Shown here piece by piece: positions 34,771-43,710 of a stretch of 64,000 nucleotides of DNA; position 1 is the stretch's first letter; every line of letters begins with the position of its first letter. The translations under genes were made by a program, and so were the position numbers. The stretch spans positions 105,619 through 169,618 of the forward strand of contig VFHL01000005.1 in the NCBI GenBank assembly GCA_009392005.1, in the 5' to 3' direction. A model generated the notes under the pieces. The model ran no database searches. It was not told where the DNA came from and worked only from the letters and a program-made list of their open reading frames with translations. Origin of the DNA: SAR202 cluster bacterium. GTDB lineage: Bacteria > Chloroflexota > Dehalococcoidia > UBA6926 > VFHL01.

Positions 34771-36642
34771 ATGGCGACTGTGGCACACACGGCTGGCGAG
34801 CCGAGAAGCTACTCCGGCATATGGAGTTGGATCACAACTGTTGACCACAAGCAGATTGGTACGTTGTACCTTTTCACTGCGTTGATCTTCTTCTTCATCG
34901 CTGGTACAGAAATTCTAATAGTACGCTCACAGTTGGCACGTCCCGACCACGGTCTTATTAGCGCCGACTTATACAACCAGCTGATGACGATGCATGGGAT
35001 ATCGATGATATTCCTTGGCGTTATGCCGTTAAGTGTCGCATTTTTCAACTGGATCGTCCCTCTGCAAATTGGTGCGCGAGATGTCGCATTTCCACGACTG
35101 AATGCGCTAAGTTACTGGGTATTCCTATTTGGTGGGATCCTTCTAAACCTCGGTTGGTTTACCGGTGGTGCAGCTGATGCAGGATGGTTTGCTTATGCAA
35201 ACTTGACGAGTACTACATATTCACCGGGGGATGGAGTAACGTTTTTTGCTCTAGGGCTTCTGGTTCTTGGAGTTTCGTCTCTGGCCGGGGCTTTGAACTT
35301 TACGGTAACAATTATAAATATGCGTGCGCCTGGTATGTCGTTGATGCGTCTGCCCCTTTTCACGTGGATGGCATTTGTGACAGGTATTCTTCTGGTGTTT
35401 GCGATGCCGGTTATTACCATTGGTTTGGTCGAGATTTTCTTTGACCGTTATTTAGGCGCGAATTTTTTCAATGTGGCAGCTGGTGGTGATGTTATATTGT
35501 GGCAGCATGTTTTCTGGGTTTTTGGTCACCCCGAAGTATATATTCTGATCTTGCCAGCTATGGGTATCGTTTCAGAGATATTACCTACTTTTTCCCGCAA
35601 GCCATTATACGGCTATTCTTTTGTTGTATTCTCCGGAATTGTGATTGGATTCATGGGGTGGACTGTATGGAGCCATCATATGTTTTCAACAGGTATGGGA
35701 GCGGTCGCTGATTCTGCTTTTACCGTGACAACTATGTTAATTGCTGTTCCGACCGGGGTAAAAATATTCAACTGGATTGCAACTCTTTGGGGCGGATCTA
35801 TTGATTTCAAAACGCCCATGTATTTTGCGCTTGGTTTCATAGCTTTGTTTATTATTGGTGGTTTGAGTGGAGTGAGTCACGCGTCGCCACCCAGTGATTT
35901 GCAGCAGCAGGACACTTATTACATCGTTGCACATTTCCACTACGTGTTGTTTGGTGGTGCAATTTTCGGCATATTTGCAGGTATTTATTATTGGTATCCG
36001 AAATTACTGGGGCGTCATTTGAAGGAAGGACTAGGTAAGGCTCATTTCTGGTTTATGTTTATTGGGATGAATCTTGCTTTCGGACCAATGCATTGGGTCG
36101 GGATGGATGGTATGCCGCGTCGGGTCTATACATATCCTACCGAAATGGGATGGGACTTCTGGAATTTGGTGGCTACAGTTGGTGCATTTACTATGGCAAT
36201 TAGCTTCCTGTTCTTTATTTATAATGTCATTGTGACCGCTCGGAGTAAGGAAAAGGCTCTAGGTGACCCTTGGGATGCTCGGACGATTGAATGGTCAATT
36301 CCTTCTCCAGTTCCCCATTATAATTTCGCTGAAATACCGACGATAAAAGCGCGAGATGATTGGTGGGTGACGAAGTATGGTCCTGAAGAACATCCGACTA
36401 ATGAGTCAGCAGTTAGTGATCCGGGCAATGAAGATGAAGGGGATCATCATGATATTCACATGCCAGATCCGTCATACTTCCCCTTGGTATCGGCATTGGG
36501 CCTCGCTTTGATGATGGGCGGCCTAGTGTTCCCACCATTTTTGCAGATGTTTGGTTTAGACATACCAATCATTAGTGTTGTTGGTGGGGTTATCCTGCTG
36601 ATTGGGACGTACGGATGGGCCTTTGAACCAGTGAATGGATGA
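34771..36642 (+). CDS. coxA: Cytochrome c oxidase subunit I
   Basis: This catalytic haem-copper subunit reduces oxygen to water and pumps protons. The 623-residue protein has the haem ligand His in TMHGISMIFLG, the Cu-B/His-Tyr motif VFGHPEVYILILP, the CuB histidines in WSHHMFSTGMG and the haem a3/a ligands in VAHFHYVLFGG. The two extra C-terminal TM helices (after residue 560) match the longer Bacillus-type CtaD. GGAGG precedes the ATG. The 83-base gap after coxB contains a perfect TATAAT (34705-34710) without a good -35, so an internal promoter is possible. coxC follows. Confidence 0.96.
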   Translation: MATVAHTAGEPRSYSGIWSWITTVDHKQIGTLYLFTALIFFFIAGTEILIVRSQLARPDHGLISADLYNQLMTMHGISMIFLGVMPLSVAFFNWIVPLQIGARDVAFPRLNALSYWVFLFGGILLNLGWFTGGAADAGWFAYANLTSTTYSPGDGVTFFALGLLVLGVSSLAGALNFTVTIINMRAPGMSLMRLPLFTWMAFVTGILLVFAMPVITIGLVEIFFDRYLGANFFNVAAGGDVILWQHVFWVFGHPEVYILILPAMGIVSEILPTFSRKPLYGYSFVVFSGIVIGFMGWTVWSHHMFSTGMGAVADSAFTVTTMLIAVPTGVKIFNWIATLWGGSIDFKTPMYFALGFIALFIIGGLSGVSHASPPSDLQQQDTYYIVAHFHYVLFGGAIFGIFAGIYYWYPKLLGRHLKEGLGKAHFWFMFIGMNLAFGPMHWVGMDGMPRRVYTYPTEMGWDFWNLVATVGAFTMAISFLFFIYNVIVTARSKEKALGDPWDARTIEWSIPSPVPHYNFAEIPTIKARDDWWVTKYGPEEHPTNESAVSDPGNEDEGDHHDIHMPDPSYFPLVSALGLALMMGGLVFPPFLQMFGLDIPIISVVGGVILLIGTYGWAFEPVNG

Positions 36643-36688
36643 AGTGAAAGTAGAAACTGTAAAACGAGTTAACGAGGGATAAAGACAT

Positions 36689-37294
36689 ATGGAGCACGCA
36701 GCTGGTCACGAGGTGTCAGACGGGGCACACGAAACCACCACGGGGATAGATCATCGAAAGATGATGATGTGGCTGTTTCTGGCGTCGGACTGTTTGTTTT
36801 TCGGCACCTTAATAACCACATACCTGGTATATCGGGGACAAAGCCTTGAAGGTCCATTTCCAAAAGAGGTATTCGATATTCCCTATACCTCGGTCAGCGC
36901 TTTTGTTCTGTTAATGAGTAGTTTGACTATGGTTTTGGCACTTTCTGCGATTCAAAATGGTGATCACAAGCGAACACGGATTTGGCTTTTGGCGACGGCT
37001 CTTTTAGGATCGATTTTTGTTGGTGGACAGTATTTTGAATTCACTACCTTCGTTTATGAAGGCTTAACGCTTCCAGGGAATTTGTTTGGTACAACATTGT
37101 ATACATTGACTGGCTTCCATGGGGCACACGTGACCTTTGGAATCATCATGCTTTTCTCACTTTTTATTGCATCTTTAATGGGTCGCTTACCGCAATCTAG
37201 TGCATTGAATGTTGAACTTGTTGGTTTGTATTGGCATTTTGTTGATATAGTTTGGATTGTGATTTTTACGGCCCTATATCTTATTGAGGCTTAA
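36689..37294 (+). CDS. coxC: Cytochrome c oxidase subunit III
   Basis: The 201-residue five-helix form of subunit III has the segments LASDCLFFGTLITTYLVY, TGFHGAHVTFG and LYWHFVDIVWIVIF typical of the family. The N-terminus is His-rich and soluble. The short form is usual in Bacillus- and Thermus-like caa3 oxidases. GAGGGAT lies before the ATG. It is followed nine bases later by subunit IV. Confidence 0.95.
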   Translation: MEHAAGHEVSDGAHETTTGIDHRKMMMWLFLASDCLFFGTLITTYLVYRGQSLEGPFPKEVFDIPYTSVSAFVLLMSSLTMVLALSAIQNGDHKRTRIWLLATALLGSIFVGGQYFEFTTFVYEGLTLPGNLFGTTLYTLTGFHGAHVTFGIIMLFSLFIASLMGRLPQSSALNVELVGLYWHFVDIVWIVIFTALYLIEA

Positions 37295-37303
37295 GAGGTA
37301 AAC

Positions 37304-37753
37304 ATGGATAACGCATTATTAGTTGGACTGATACTACTCCTGATCTGCGTGTTCTTGAGTGTTTCATTCTTGAGTATTGGATTCTCAGGGCTATTCTATG
37401 GTCGACGGAAAGACGCAGTTCTTAGAGGTGAGGTTGGCGTGGTCGAAGACGCTGCAACTGTCGCGTCGCATGACGATGGCCATCATCCGACGTCAATGCA
37501 ATACATATTGATTGCGTTGATTCTGGTAATAATCACTGCGATAGAAGTGGCGGTGGTTTATCAGGGCATACCGCGAGCAGCAATACTACTTAGTCTTGGT
37601 GTTTTAGCTGCAGCGAAGTTTGTCGTCGTTGTTGGTTATTACATGCACCTGAAATTTGATCACCCGCTGCTTACTCAAATGTTTGTAGTTGGATTTGTAT
37701 TGGCTGTCGTTGTTTTCATGCTATTAATGACACTTTTTAGAGTTTTGACTTAA
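37304..37753 (+). CDS. Cytochrome c oxidase subunit IV family protein
   Basis: A 149-residue membrane protein. The C-terminal about 90 residues match the prokaryotic subunit IV (CtaF/CoxD) pattern: YILIALILVIITAIEVAVVY, AAKFVVVVGYYMHLKFDHP and a third helix. Unlike the plain three-helix family form it has an additional N-terminal TM helix and a His-containing linker (SHDDGHHPTS). It probably stabilises the oxidase. AGAGG precedes the ATG. Confidence 0.85.
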   Translation: MDNALLVGLILLLICVFLSVSFLSIGFSGLFYGRRKDAVLRGEVGVVEDAATVASHDDGHHPTSMQYILIALILVIITAIEVAVVYQGIPRAAILLSLGVLAAAKFVVVVGYYMHLKFDHPLLTQMFVVGFVLAVVVFMLLMTLFRVLT

Positions 37754-37783
37754 AAGAATTTACTGAAACGAGAGGCGAGAGAT

Positions 37784-38026
37784 ATGGGACCGTGGCGACT
37801 GGGAATAATTGTACCGATTGCTTCAACGATAATTACAATTGCTCTAATTGTAGTAATTGGTGAGGTCCTGTTGCTATCCTCAGCCCCTGAGAATGTCCAT
37901 ACCGACGCGCTTTTTGATATCGGGCATACTCATGTCCGCCCCGCAGTTATATGGGCCCTTGTGTTGACCATTGTAGTTATGGCCGCAGCAGCGATTGCCG
38001 ATCGTATGGGTGGTTCGGGCGAATAG
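37784..38026 (+). CDS. Small two-TM membrane protein in the oxidase operon
   Basis: I do not recognise this 80-residue protein. It has two TM helices (about 8-32 and 52-72) flanking a short outer loop with histidines (VHTDALFDIGHTHVRP). A good ribosome site (GAGAGGCGAGAG) and its position between subunit IV and ctaG support a real gene. An oxidase accessory or copper-handling role is only a guess from context. Confidence 0.6.
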   Translation: MGPWRLGIIVPIASTIITIALIVVIGEVLLLSSAPENVHTDALFDIGHTHVRPAVIWALVLTIVVMAAAAIADRMGGSGE

Positions 38027-38150
38027 ACCGTAAGTATACTTATTGACCACCTATGGACGGACGAATTGCGCTTGCATCATACTTTTTGATCTATTTCCAA
38101 TTGTGTAAATATTTGGTTTCTCAAGTAACGCAAGCGGAGACAATCTTGTT

Positions 38151-39014
38151 ATGATTTCCCATCATGCAGTCCCGGCTGCGGCGGAACATGGAATATTTGA
38201 AACGTGGACTTGGGATCCGTGGGTTATTCTTCCCCTTACTTTAATTGGCGTTCTGTATGGAATAGGTTTGAAGCGTAGCGCCGAGCGTAGCATGCGGTTA
38301 TTCCCTTGGTGGAGAATATTGAGCTTTTATGTTGGTCTTGGCCTCGCATTATTTGCATTGGTATCGCCAATTGATCATCTCTCAGAACACCTATTTTTTG
38401 TTCATATGATCCAGCACATGCTGTTGATTATGTGGTCGGTTCCTTTAATGTTGCTGGGAGCTCCTATCATTCCCATTTTGCGTGGAATGCCTCGTATCGC
38501 CCGTAGGAGAATTGTTGGACCTGTCGCAAGGATTGCAACTCTGCGCAAGGCACTTAACGTTTTTCGACGTGGACGGGTAGCATTCAGCATATTTTTCGGT
38601 GGGATTTGGTTTTGGCATATGCCGATAATGTATGATTTGGCTCTCATATCTACTTTTGTTCATTACGTCGAGCATATCTTCTTTATGAGTACAGCTTTTA
38701 TATTTTGGACATTCGTTATTGCTCCGATTCCGTTTCCGAGCCGCAAGGGCTATGTCAGTCGTATACTTTATTTGTTTGCTGGTGCAACGCCAAACGCGGT
38801 ACTTGGAGCATATCTGACCTATTCACCGCAGCCTTGGTATACGTTTTATCAAAAACAACCTCAATTATGGTTCATTACGGTAATGGAAGATCAAACCATT
38901 GGAGGGCTTGTTATGTGGTTACCTAGCTGGATGATGCTTTTGTTTTCCATGGGTGTAATGTTCTTCTTAATGATGCGTGAAGAGGATCAGAAACAGATGG
39001 ATGGTTATCAATAA
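38151..39014 (+). CDS. ctaG: caa3 oxidase assembly protein CtaG
   Basis: A 287-residue polytopic membrane protein of the caa3_CtaG family, required in Bacillus for assembly of an active caa3 oxidase, probably by copper delivery. Typical features are HMIQHMLLIMWSVPLMLLGAP, HYVEHIFFMSTAFIFW and LGAYLTYSPQPWY, with several conserved membrane histidines. It is not the Cox11-type CtaG of proteobacteria. GGAG lies 11 bases before the ATG. It is followed by the haem A biosynthesis fusion gene. Confidence 0.9.
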   Translation: MISHHAVPAAAEHGIFETWTWDPWVILPLTLIGVLYGIGLKRSAERSMRLFPWWRILSFYVGLGLALFALVSPIDHLSEHLFFVHMIQHMLLIMWSVPLMLLGAPIIPILRGMPRIARRRIVGPVARIATLRKALNVFRRGRVAFSIFFGGIWFWHMPIMYDLALISTFVHYVEHIFFMSTAFIFWTFVIAPIPFPSRKGYVSRILYLFAGATPNAVLGAYLTYSPQPWYTFYQKQPQLWFITVMEDQTIGGLVMWLPSWMMLLFSMGVMFFLMMREEDQKQMDGYQ

Positions 39015-39071
39015 TCCTCTTGTCATCATTTAGAGTGGTAGAGTAGTAGATGTTAGGAAAAACGCTAAGAG

Positions 39072-40937
39072 ATGAATATTAAAGAACAAGACCCAAGAGA
39101 ATATAGTGGCGCGAGCCCCGGGACGCGTTTTCAAGGCGCCGTAGTGGTTGCTTTGGTTTTGACGTTTTTCCTGATCGGTTTAGGGGCGTTTGTGAGGACG
39201 ACCGAATCAGGTCTTGGATGTCCTGATTGGCCGCTTTGTCATGGACAAATAATTCCCCCGTTCGAATTTCACACTCTCGTTGAGTATTCACATCGATTAA
39301 CGGCTAGCTTGGTTATTACCCTAGTGGGTCTTTTGACGGTTATTGTCTGGTTGCGATATCGCCAAAATAGATCACTTGTTATCGCTTTTACGATGTCCCT
39401 AGCTTTTCTTTTCTTTCAAGCGGGTTTAGGAGGCGTAACCGTTCTGTTAGAATTGCCACCTTTCATTGTGGCTGTTCATCTTGTGACCGCGCAAGGGATT
39501 TTCGCATCATTGCTGATAGGATATGTGCTCACACTCCAAAGTCCGCGACGCAACCTGTTCTTTTCCGGGGATCCTCCTGGGGATGCAAATCCCCATTATC
39601 TTTTTAAACGCGCTCTCATAGCGACACATGCAGCATATTTGATTACGGTCTCTGGTGCCTATGTTGTCGCAGCAGCGGCAACGGGCTCCTGCCCCGATTG
39701 GCCATTGTGTAACGGCTTGAGTGTGTTCGGGTCTGCGTTGCAAACCAATATCCACATGGCGCATAGGATTCTCGCGTTATTGCTTGGTGTCACTATTGTA
39801 TGGGGAGTGCTTCCCTCCTGGCGGGCGAGGAATCACAATCGGGCTTTGGGACTGATCGCGTTGGCCGTGTTGATAGCACTAGGGATCCAGATACTTGTTG
39901 GAGCATTAAACCCTTGGTTGAATTTTGTGATTCCAATTCGTGTACTTCATTTGTCGATGGCGACTGTTGTCGGAGGTTCGCTAGTTGTTCTTACGAGTAT
40001 TCTTTTTATTGCTAAGTCATCATCGCTTTTTGCCGCAAGTTCTGAATCGCCTGAAAATGATGAGACTCAGCGTGGATTAGGAATTATTGTTGATTACATA
40101 GTATTAATGAAACCATGGATTGTTGTGTTGCTTTTGGTAACTGCTTTGGGTGGTGCAATTCTAGCAGCAGAAGGAATCCCTCAATGGAAAATCCTGATAG
40201 CTGTTCTCCTTGGTGGAACTTTAGCGGCCGGAGGATCAAGTGCTTTAAATCATTTTATGGATCAAGACATTGATCAGTTGATGAAGCGTACTCGTTTACG
40301 ACCGGTTGCGAATAAGAGGATTTCTCCGAGGAATGCACTGGTATTCGGACTGATACTGAATGCACTGGCATTCGTATTATTATGGTCATGGGCGAATTTG
40401 CTAGCTGCATTTTTGGCGATGGGGGGATCGGTTTTTTATGTACTTGTCTATACTGGATGGTTAAAGCGCTCAACGACTCAGAACATTGTTATTGGGGGAG
40501 CTGCAGGGGCGATTCCACCTTTAGTTGGTTGGGCAGCTGTGACGGATGGTTTGGCTCTACCTGCTCTTTTTCTCTTCGCTATTATTTTCTATTGGACCCC
40601 TCCACATTTTTGGGCGTTAGCTTTGTTGATACAAAAAGATTACGCAGAGGCTAAAGTGCCTATGTTGCCTGTTGTCGAGGGTGAGGCCTCGACTCGTTGG
40701 GCGATTCTGCTCTACGTTTTGCTTTTAACAGCAATTACGATGCTTTTTTATGTGACAACACCTAGCTTAAGTGTGCTTTATCTGGTTTCTGCAGCGATAT
40801 TGGGAGGACTTTTTTCGCTGTACGCTGTCCGCCTTGTACGGAAAGCTGCTCGTGAACAGGCGGTTCAGTTATACAAGTATTCGTTATATTATCTAGCCAT
40901 TCTTTTCCTAGTGATTATGGTTGATGGAACGATTTGA
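39072..40937 (+). CDS. ctaAB: Fused haem A synthase / protohaem IX farnesyltransferase (CtaA-CtaB)
   Basis: One 621-residue membrane protein carries both enzymes that turn haem B into haem O and then haem A for the oxidase encoded upstream. Residues 1 to about 315 are a CtaA/Cox15 domain with two matching cysteine loops (TTESGLGCPDWPLCHG and TGSCPDWPLCNG) and helix histidines (EYSHRL, HMAHRI). From about residue 340 a UbiA-type prenyltransferase follows with NHFMDQDIDQLMKRTRLRPV and KRSTTQNIVIGGAAGAIPP. The fusion order is synthase then farnesyltransferase, the reverse of reaction order. Fusions of these two enzymes exist in other bacteria. AGGAAAA lies before the ATG. Confidence 0.93.
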   Translation: MNIKEQDPREYSGASPGTRFQGAVVVALVLTFFLIGLGAFVRTTESGLGCPDWPLCHGQIIPPFEFHTLVEYSHRLTASLVITLVGLLTVIVWLRYRQNRSLVIAFTMSLAFLFFQAGLGGVTVLLELPPFIVAVHLVTAQGIFASLLIGYVLTLQSPRRNLFFSGDPPGDANPHYLFKRALIATHAAYLITVSGAYVVAAAATGSCPDWPLCNGLSVFGSALQTNIHMAHRILALLLGVTIVWGVLPSWRARNHNRALGLIALAVLIALGIQILVGALNPWLNFVIPIRVLHLSMATVVGGSLVVLTSILFIAKSSSLFAASSESPENDETQRGLGIIVDYIVLMKPWIVVLLLVTALGGAILAAEGIPQWKILIAVLLGGTLAAGGSSALNHFMDQDIDQLMKRTRLRPVANKRISPRNALVFGLILNALAFVLLWSWANLLAAFLAMGGSVFYVLVYTGWLKRSTTQNIVIGGAAGAIPPLVGWAAVTDGLALPALFLFAIIFYWTPPHFWALALLIQKDYAEAKVPMLPVVEGEASTRWAILLYVLLLTAITMLFYVTTPSLSVLYLVSAAILGGLFSLYAVRLVRKAAREQAVQLYKYSLYYLAILFLVIMVDGTI

Positions 40938-41068
40938 ATTTGTCACTAATTCTTGGATCATGTAGACTACGTTAGCTAATTGCTTATGAGGCGATTGTTT
41001 TCAATTTACGACTACATTGTGGCTGGGATTTAGAAGGGTTCGCTCGGGCATTTATCGCATATTAAAAT

Positions 41069-41145
41069 AGGAGTGTAGCTCAGCCTGGAAGAGCAGCGGT
41101 CTCCAAAACCGCCGGTCGGGGGTTCGAATCCTCCCACTCCTGCCA
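41069..41145 (+). tRNA. tRNA-Trp (anticodon CCA), CCA encoded
   Basis: A 77-base cloverleaf. The acceptor AGGAGTG pairs with CACTCCT, and the anticodon arm has loop CTCCAAA, giving anticodon CCA for tryptophan. The T arm is GTCGGGGGTTCGAATCCTCC-like. Discriminator G and CCA are encoded. Confidence 0.96.
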
Positions 41146-41156
41146 GAAAAACTTGT

Positions 41157-41184
41157 GAGCGGCGCATAAACCGCTCCTTTTTTT
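41157..41184 (+). terminator. Intrinsic terminator after tRNA-Trp
   Basis: GAGCGG (41157-41162) and CCGCTC (41171-41176) form a GC-rich stem followed by CTTTTTTTT. It sits 11 bases after the tRNA and just before the convergent cytidylyltransferase gene. On the minus strand a short T stretch after ACAAG may make it partly bidirectional. Confidence 0.82.
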
Positions 41185-41187
41185 GCT

Positions 41188-41934
41188 TTAGTGAAGTCCA
41201 GAGAATATGTCTTTGGCTTCTATTAAGTCTTCAAGATTGTCAATTTCGGCCCATTTTTTTGAGGATACGATCATGGGTGCTATAAGGATTGTCTTTTGCT
41301 CGATTATTTCGGAGAGAATTGATTCGTAAAAGACATTATTGTGCCCTTGGGATATCGCTTGTTCTAGTAAAGGGGAAAGATAATCATTCAGCATCTTCTT
41401 GGAAAATTTGTAGATATTCACGGTTTTTAATGCTGACGCAGTATTTGTTAGTTCGTTTTGTTGTTCTTTCAATATCATTTTAGTCACATGATTAGAATCT
41501 GCGTAGAGAATGGTTCCATCTGCCTCGGCGGTCACGTGATCTACAACCGCTATGTTTGGTGCCTCATTTGATATCAGGTCTTGTAGAATCGAGTCTTCTA
41601 CAAGAACATCGCCTTCAAGAAGTAGACATGCTTGATTCAAGTGATCCTTCAAAAGGTAGAGGGAATAAATATTGTTTGTTGTTGCAAAAAGAGCATTCTC
41701 AATGTAGTGCAATTGTATTGATTCGTATTGAGAACCAAATCGCTCTTTTATCATCGAGCCTTTGTGGCCGATAGCTATCACGCATTCAGTGATTCCAGCC
41801 GCCGATAACGAAATCAATTGGTGATGTAAAATGGCCTTACCATTCACTTCAACAAGAGTTTTTGGTTGATTTTCAGTCAATGACTGTAATCGGCTTCCAA
41901 GACCAGCAGCTAATATCAGCGCTTTGGTTACCAA
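41188..41934 (-). CDS. Phosphocholine/phosphonate-type cytidylyltransferase family protein
   Basis: A 248-residue sugar-nucleotidyltransferase-fold enzyme. The N-terminal nucleotide signature is LILAAGLGSRLQSLTENQPKTLVEVNG, followed by NNIYSLYLLKDHL and LLLEGDVLVED, with a late IDNLEDLIEAK. The NNIYSL...LLLEGDV pattern is that of the LicC/PntC/inositol-phosphate cytidylyltransferase group, which make CDP-choline, CDP-aminoethylphosphonate or CDP-inositol. The start is TTG behind GAGG. The gene follows a HisC-like aminotransferase by 30 bases. In other bacteria such domains can be fused, which suggests a joint role in decorating a lipid or polysaccharide. Substrate not determined. Confidence 0.72.
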   Translation of the reverse strand: MVTKALILAAGLGSRLQSLTENQPKTLVEVNGKAILHHQLISLSAAGITECVIAIGHKGSMIKERFGSQYESIQLHYIENALFATTNNIYSLYLLKDHLNQACLLLEGDVLVEDSILQDLISNEAPNIAVVDHVTAEADGTILYADSNHVTKMILKEQQNELTNTASALKTVNIYKFSKKMLNDYLSPLLEQAISQGHNNVFYESILSEIIEQKTILIAPMIVSSKKWAEIDNLEDLIEAKDIFSGLH

Positions 41935-41964
41935 TCTAAATTGCCTCAGATCATTTTTCTTAAT

Positions 41965-43077
41965 TTATTGGAGTGATTGAGAGATAGCATTAATGAGAAC
42001 ATTGTTTTCAGGGATTGTTCTGCAAGCGAGACGTATATACGATTCGTCTAGGCCAGCTTTTCCGCTGCAATCATTAATGAGGATTTGGTGATTTTTCCAA
42101 AGGTTGTCAGATAAGACTTTGGAATTTGTCGTATGGGGTACCTTACAAAGAACAAAGTTACCTACGGATTGATAACTAGTGAGGTTGTTAATAGCAGATA
42201 ATTGGGTGAACATAACGTCGGTCGCTTCTCTTACCTTGATGCACGATTGATCGAATTCAGCAGTGTAAGTGGGCAGTTGTTCCAAAAAATATTGGGCAAG
42301 TGAATTGATTCCCCATATCGGAAGATGGTTTCTTATTGATTTAATCCACTCTTGGTTCACTGATGCTACATAGCCTAAACGCAAACCGGGAATACCGTAT
42401 ACTTTAGAGAGACTTTTCAATAGCAGTACATTGGGGTATTTGCCCAAAAGATCTACGATCGATTCTTCAGTGGAATTAGGAGCGAATTCAAGAAATGATT
42501 CATCGACGATAATCACGTCAAGATGGGTTAAAGCGTTCAAAATTCTGATGGTATCAGGTCGGGATATAAGGGAGCCTGTCGGATTATTTGGCCTGATCAG
42601 TAGTGCTGCGTTTGCGTTTGTACGCTGTATAGTGTCGATATATCCATCTGCATCAAAATCTGTTCCAGTTTTCCAATCAAAATATTCAACGCTTTTGCCG
42701 AGATGATGTGCTCGATTGATAAATTCATCAAAAGTTGGGACTGGGATCACGATGCGTTCGACAAACAAATCGGTTATTGCAGCTATCAGCTCGCTCGCAC
42801 CATTCGCGATAACTAACTGGTCCTTCTGTACTTGAGCTATATCTGAATATAACTCTGATATGTACCAATTCGTTGACGGATACGATTTTACGAGTTCTTC
42901 AAGTCGTTTTCCCAGCGATGCCATGAATTCTTGTGGAGGAAAAAATGGATTGGTCATGAACCTGAAATCACTAACTTTAGTGTTCCAATACCCACCATAG
43001 AAGGAAGCCAGTGTTTCTCTGTTAGGCGTGATTTGGTCTTCGGGTTGGTTATGCGACATTGAGGATGATTCTACCAT
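41965..43077 (-). CDS. HisC/CobD-like PLP-dependent aminotransferase
   Basis: A 370-residue fold-type I PLP enzyme of the histidinol-phosphate aminotransferase / threonine-phosphate decarboxylase group. Visible are VIANGASELI, the RPNNPTGSLI cofactor segment, VDESFLEF, the PLP lysine in LKSLSKVYGIPGLRLGY and the carboxylate-binding arginine in YIRLACRT. The N-terminal FRFMTNPFFPPQEF segment is like the aminotransferase half of some cytidylyltransferase-aminotransferase fusions. Because the next gene is such a cytidylyltransferase, I think it makes or modifies an amino head group rather than histidine; his genes are absent here. AGG only three bases before the ATG makes the exact start uncertain. 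Confidence 0.75.
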   Translation of the reverse strand: MVESSSMSHNQPEDQITPNRETLASFYGGYWNTKVSDFRFMTNPFFPPQEFMASLGKRLEELVKSYPSTNWYISELYSDIAQVQKDQLVIANGASELIAAITDLFVERIVIPVPTFDEFINRAHHLGKSVEYFDWKTGTDFDADGYIDTIQRTNANAALLIRPNNPTGSLISRPDTIRILNALTHLDVIIVDESFLEFAPNSTEESIVDLLGKYPNVLLLKSLSKVYGIPGLRLGYVASVNQEWIKSIRNHLPIWGINSLAQYFLEQLPTYTAEFDQSCIKVREATDVMFTQLSAINNLTSYQSVGNFVLCKVPHTTNSKVLSDNLWKNHQILINDCSGKAGLDESYIRLACRTIPENNVLINAISQSLQ

Positions 43078-43200
43078 ATACCTGCTTTATGTTGAGAGAG
43101 ATTAGCATAAAACGACATTAAAAGTCCTCGAAAAAAAGCAATTGGTCAAGTTATCACTATGCTCTTAAGCCCAAAAAGTTTTTTATGCCCTCCAGGTTAC

Positions 43201-43710
43201 TTATAGAGATGGAGATGATTCAGGTCGTGGCAGTGATAGGTTGTTGCACGCCTCACAAACCTCTTCTGGTATAAGACCCCATTTCATTAAGTATCCAAAT
43301 ATGAAACATCCTGCACAAAATCCGAGAATTGATTCCAGAGCTGCAAAGACGATTAGTATGCTAAGTATTATTGTTGCCGCAGTTGGTAAAACCAGAAAAT
43401 ATTCACATACCAACGCAGTTGATGACATGACCAAGCCGATTGTTTGGGCGAATCTTTTTGGTGGTCCCGGTACGGGTTTCACATGATTTCCGAATAAAGG
43501 CACAATCACTTTTGTAGCAAGCAGTCCCATTGGGCTAAGAGTAGGTCCAGTTGCTACACGAGCAAGGAAGCCATAAGCCAGTACAATCATTAACCATCGC
43601 ACATCCGCGACGACTATAATTAGACTCATGCTTAGAACCATGAATGCCACCATTCGAGCAGCGTATTCATTTACAGGGTTTGGGAAACTAAAAATCTCAG
43701 CTAATTTCAT
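43201..43710 (-). CDS. DUF4395 family membrane protein
   Basis: A 169-residue protein with four TM helices. It has the family features FPNPVNEYAARMVAF at the start, YGFLARVATGPTLSPMGLLATKV, PGPPKRFAQTIGL, and a C-terminal cysteine-containing helix (FCAGCFIFGYLMKW) followed by EEVCEACNN. Its biochemical role is unknown to me. The two Cx2C pairs near the end could bind metal or form a redox centre. GGAGGAGAGAG precedes the ATG. It is co-directional with, but 123 bases upstream of, the aminotransferase gene. Confidence 0.82.
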   Translation of the reverse strand: MKLAEIFSFPNPVNEYAARMVAFMVLSMSLIIVVADVRWLMIVLAYGFLARVATGPTLSPMGLLATKVIVPLFGNHVKPVPGPPKRFAQTIGLVMSSTALVCEYFLVLPTAATIILSILIVFAALESILGFCAGCFIFGYLMKWGLIPEEVCEACNNLSLPRPESSPSL

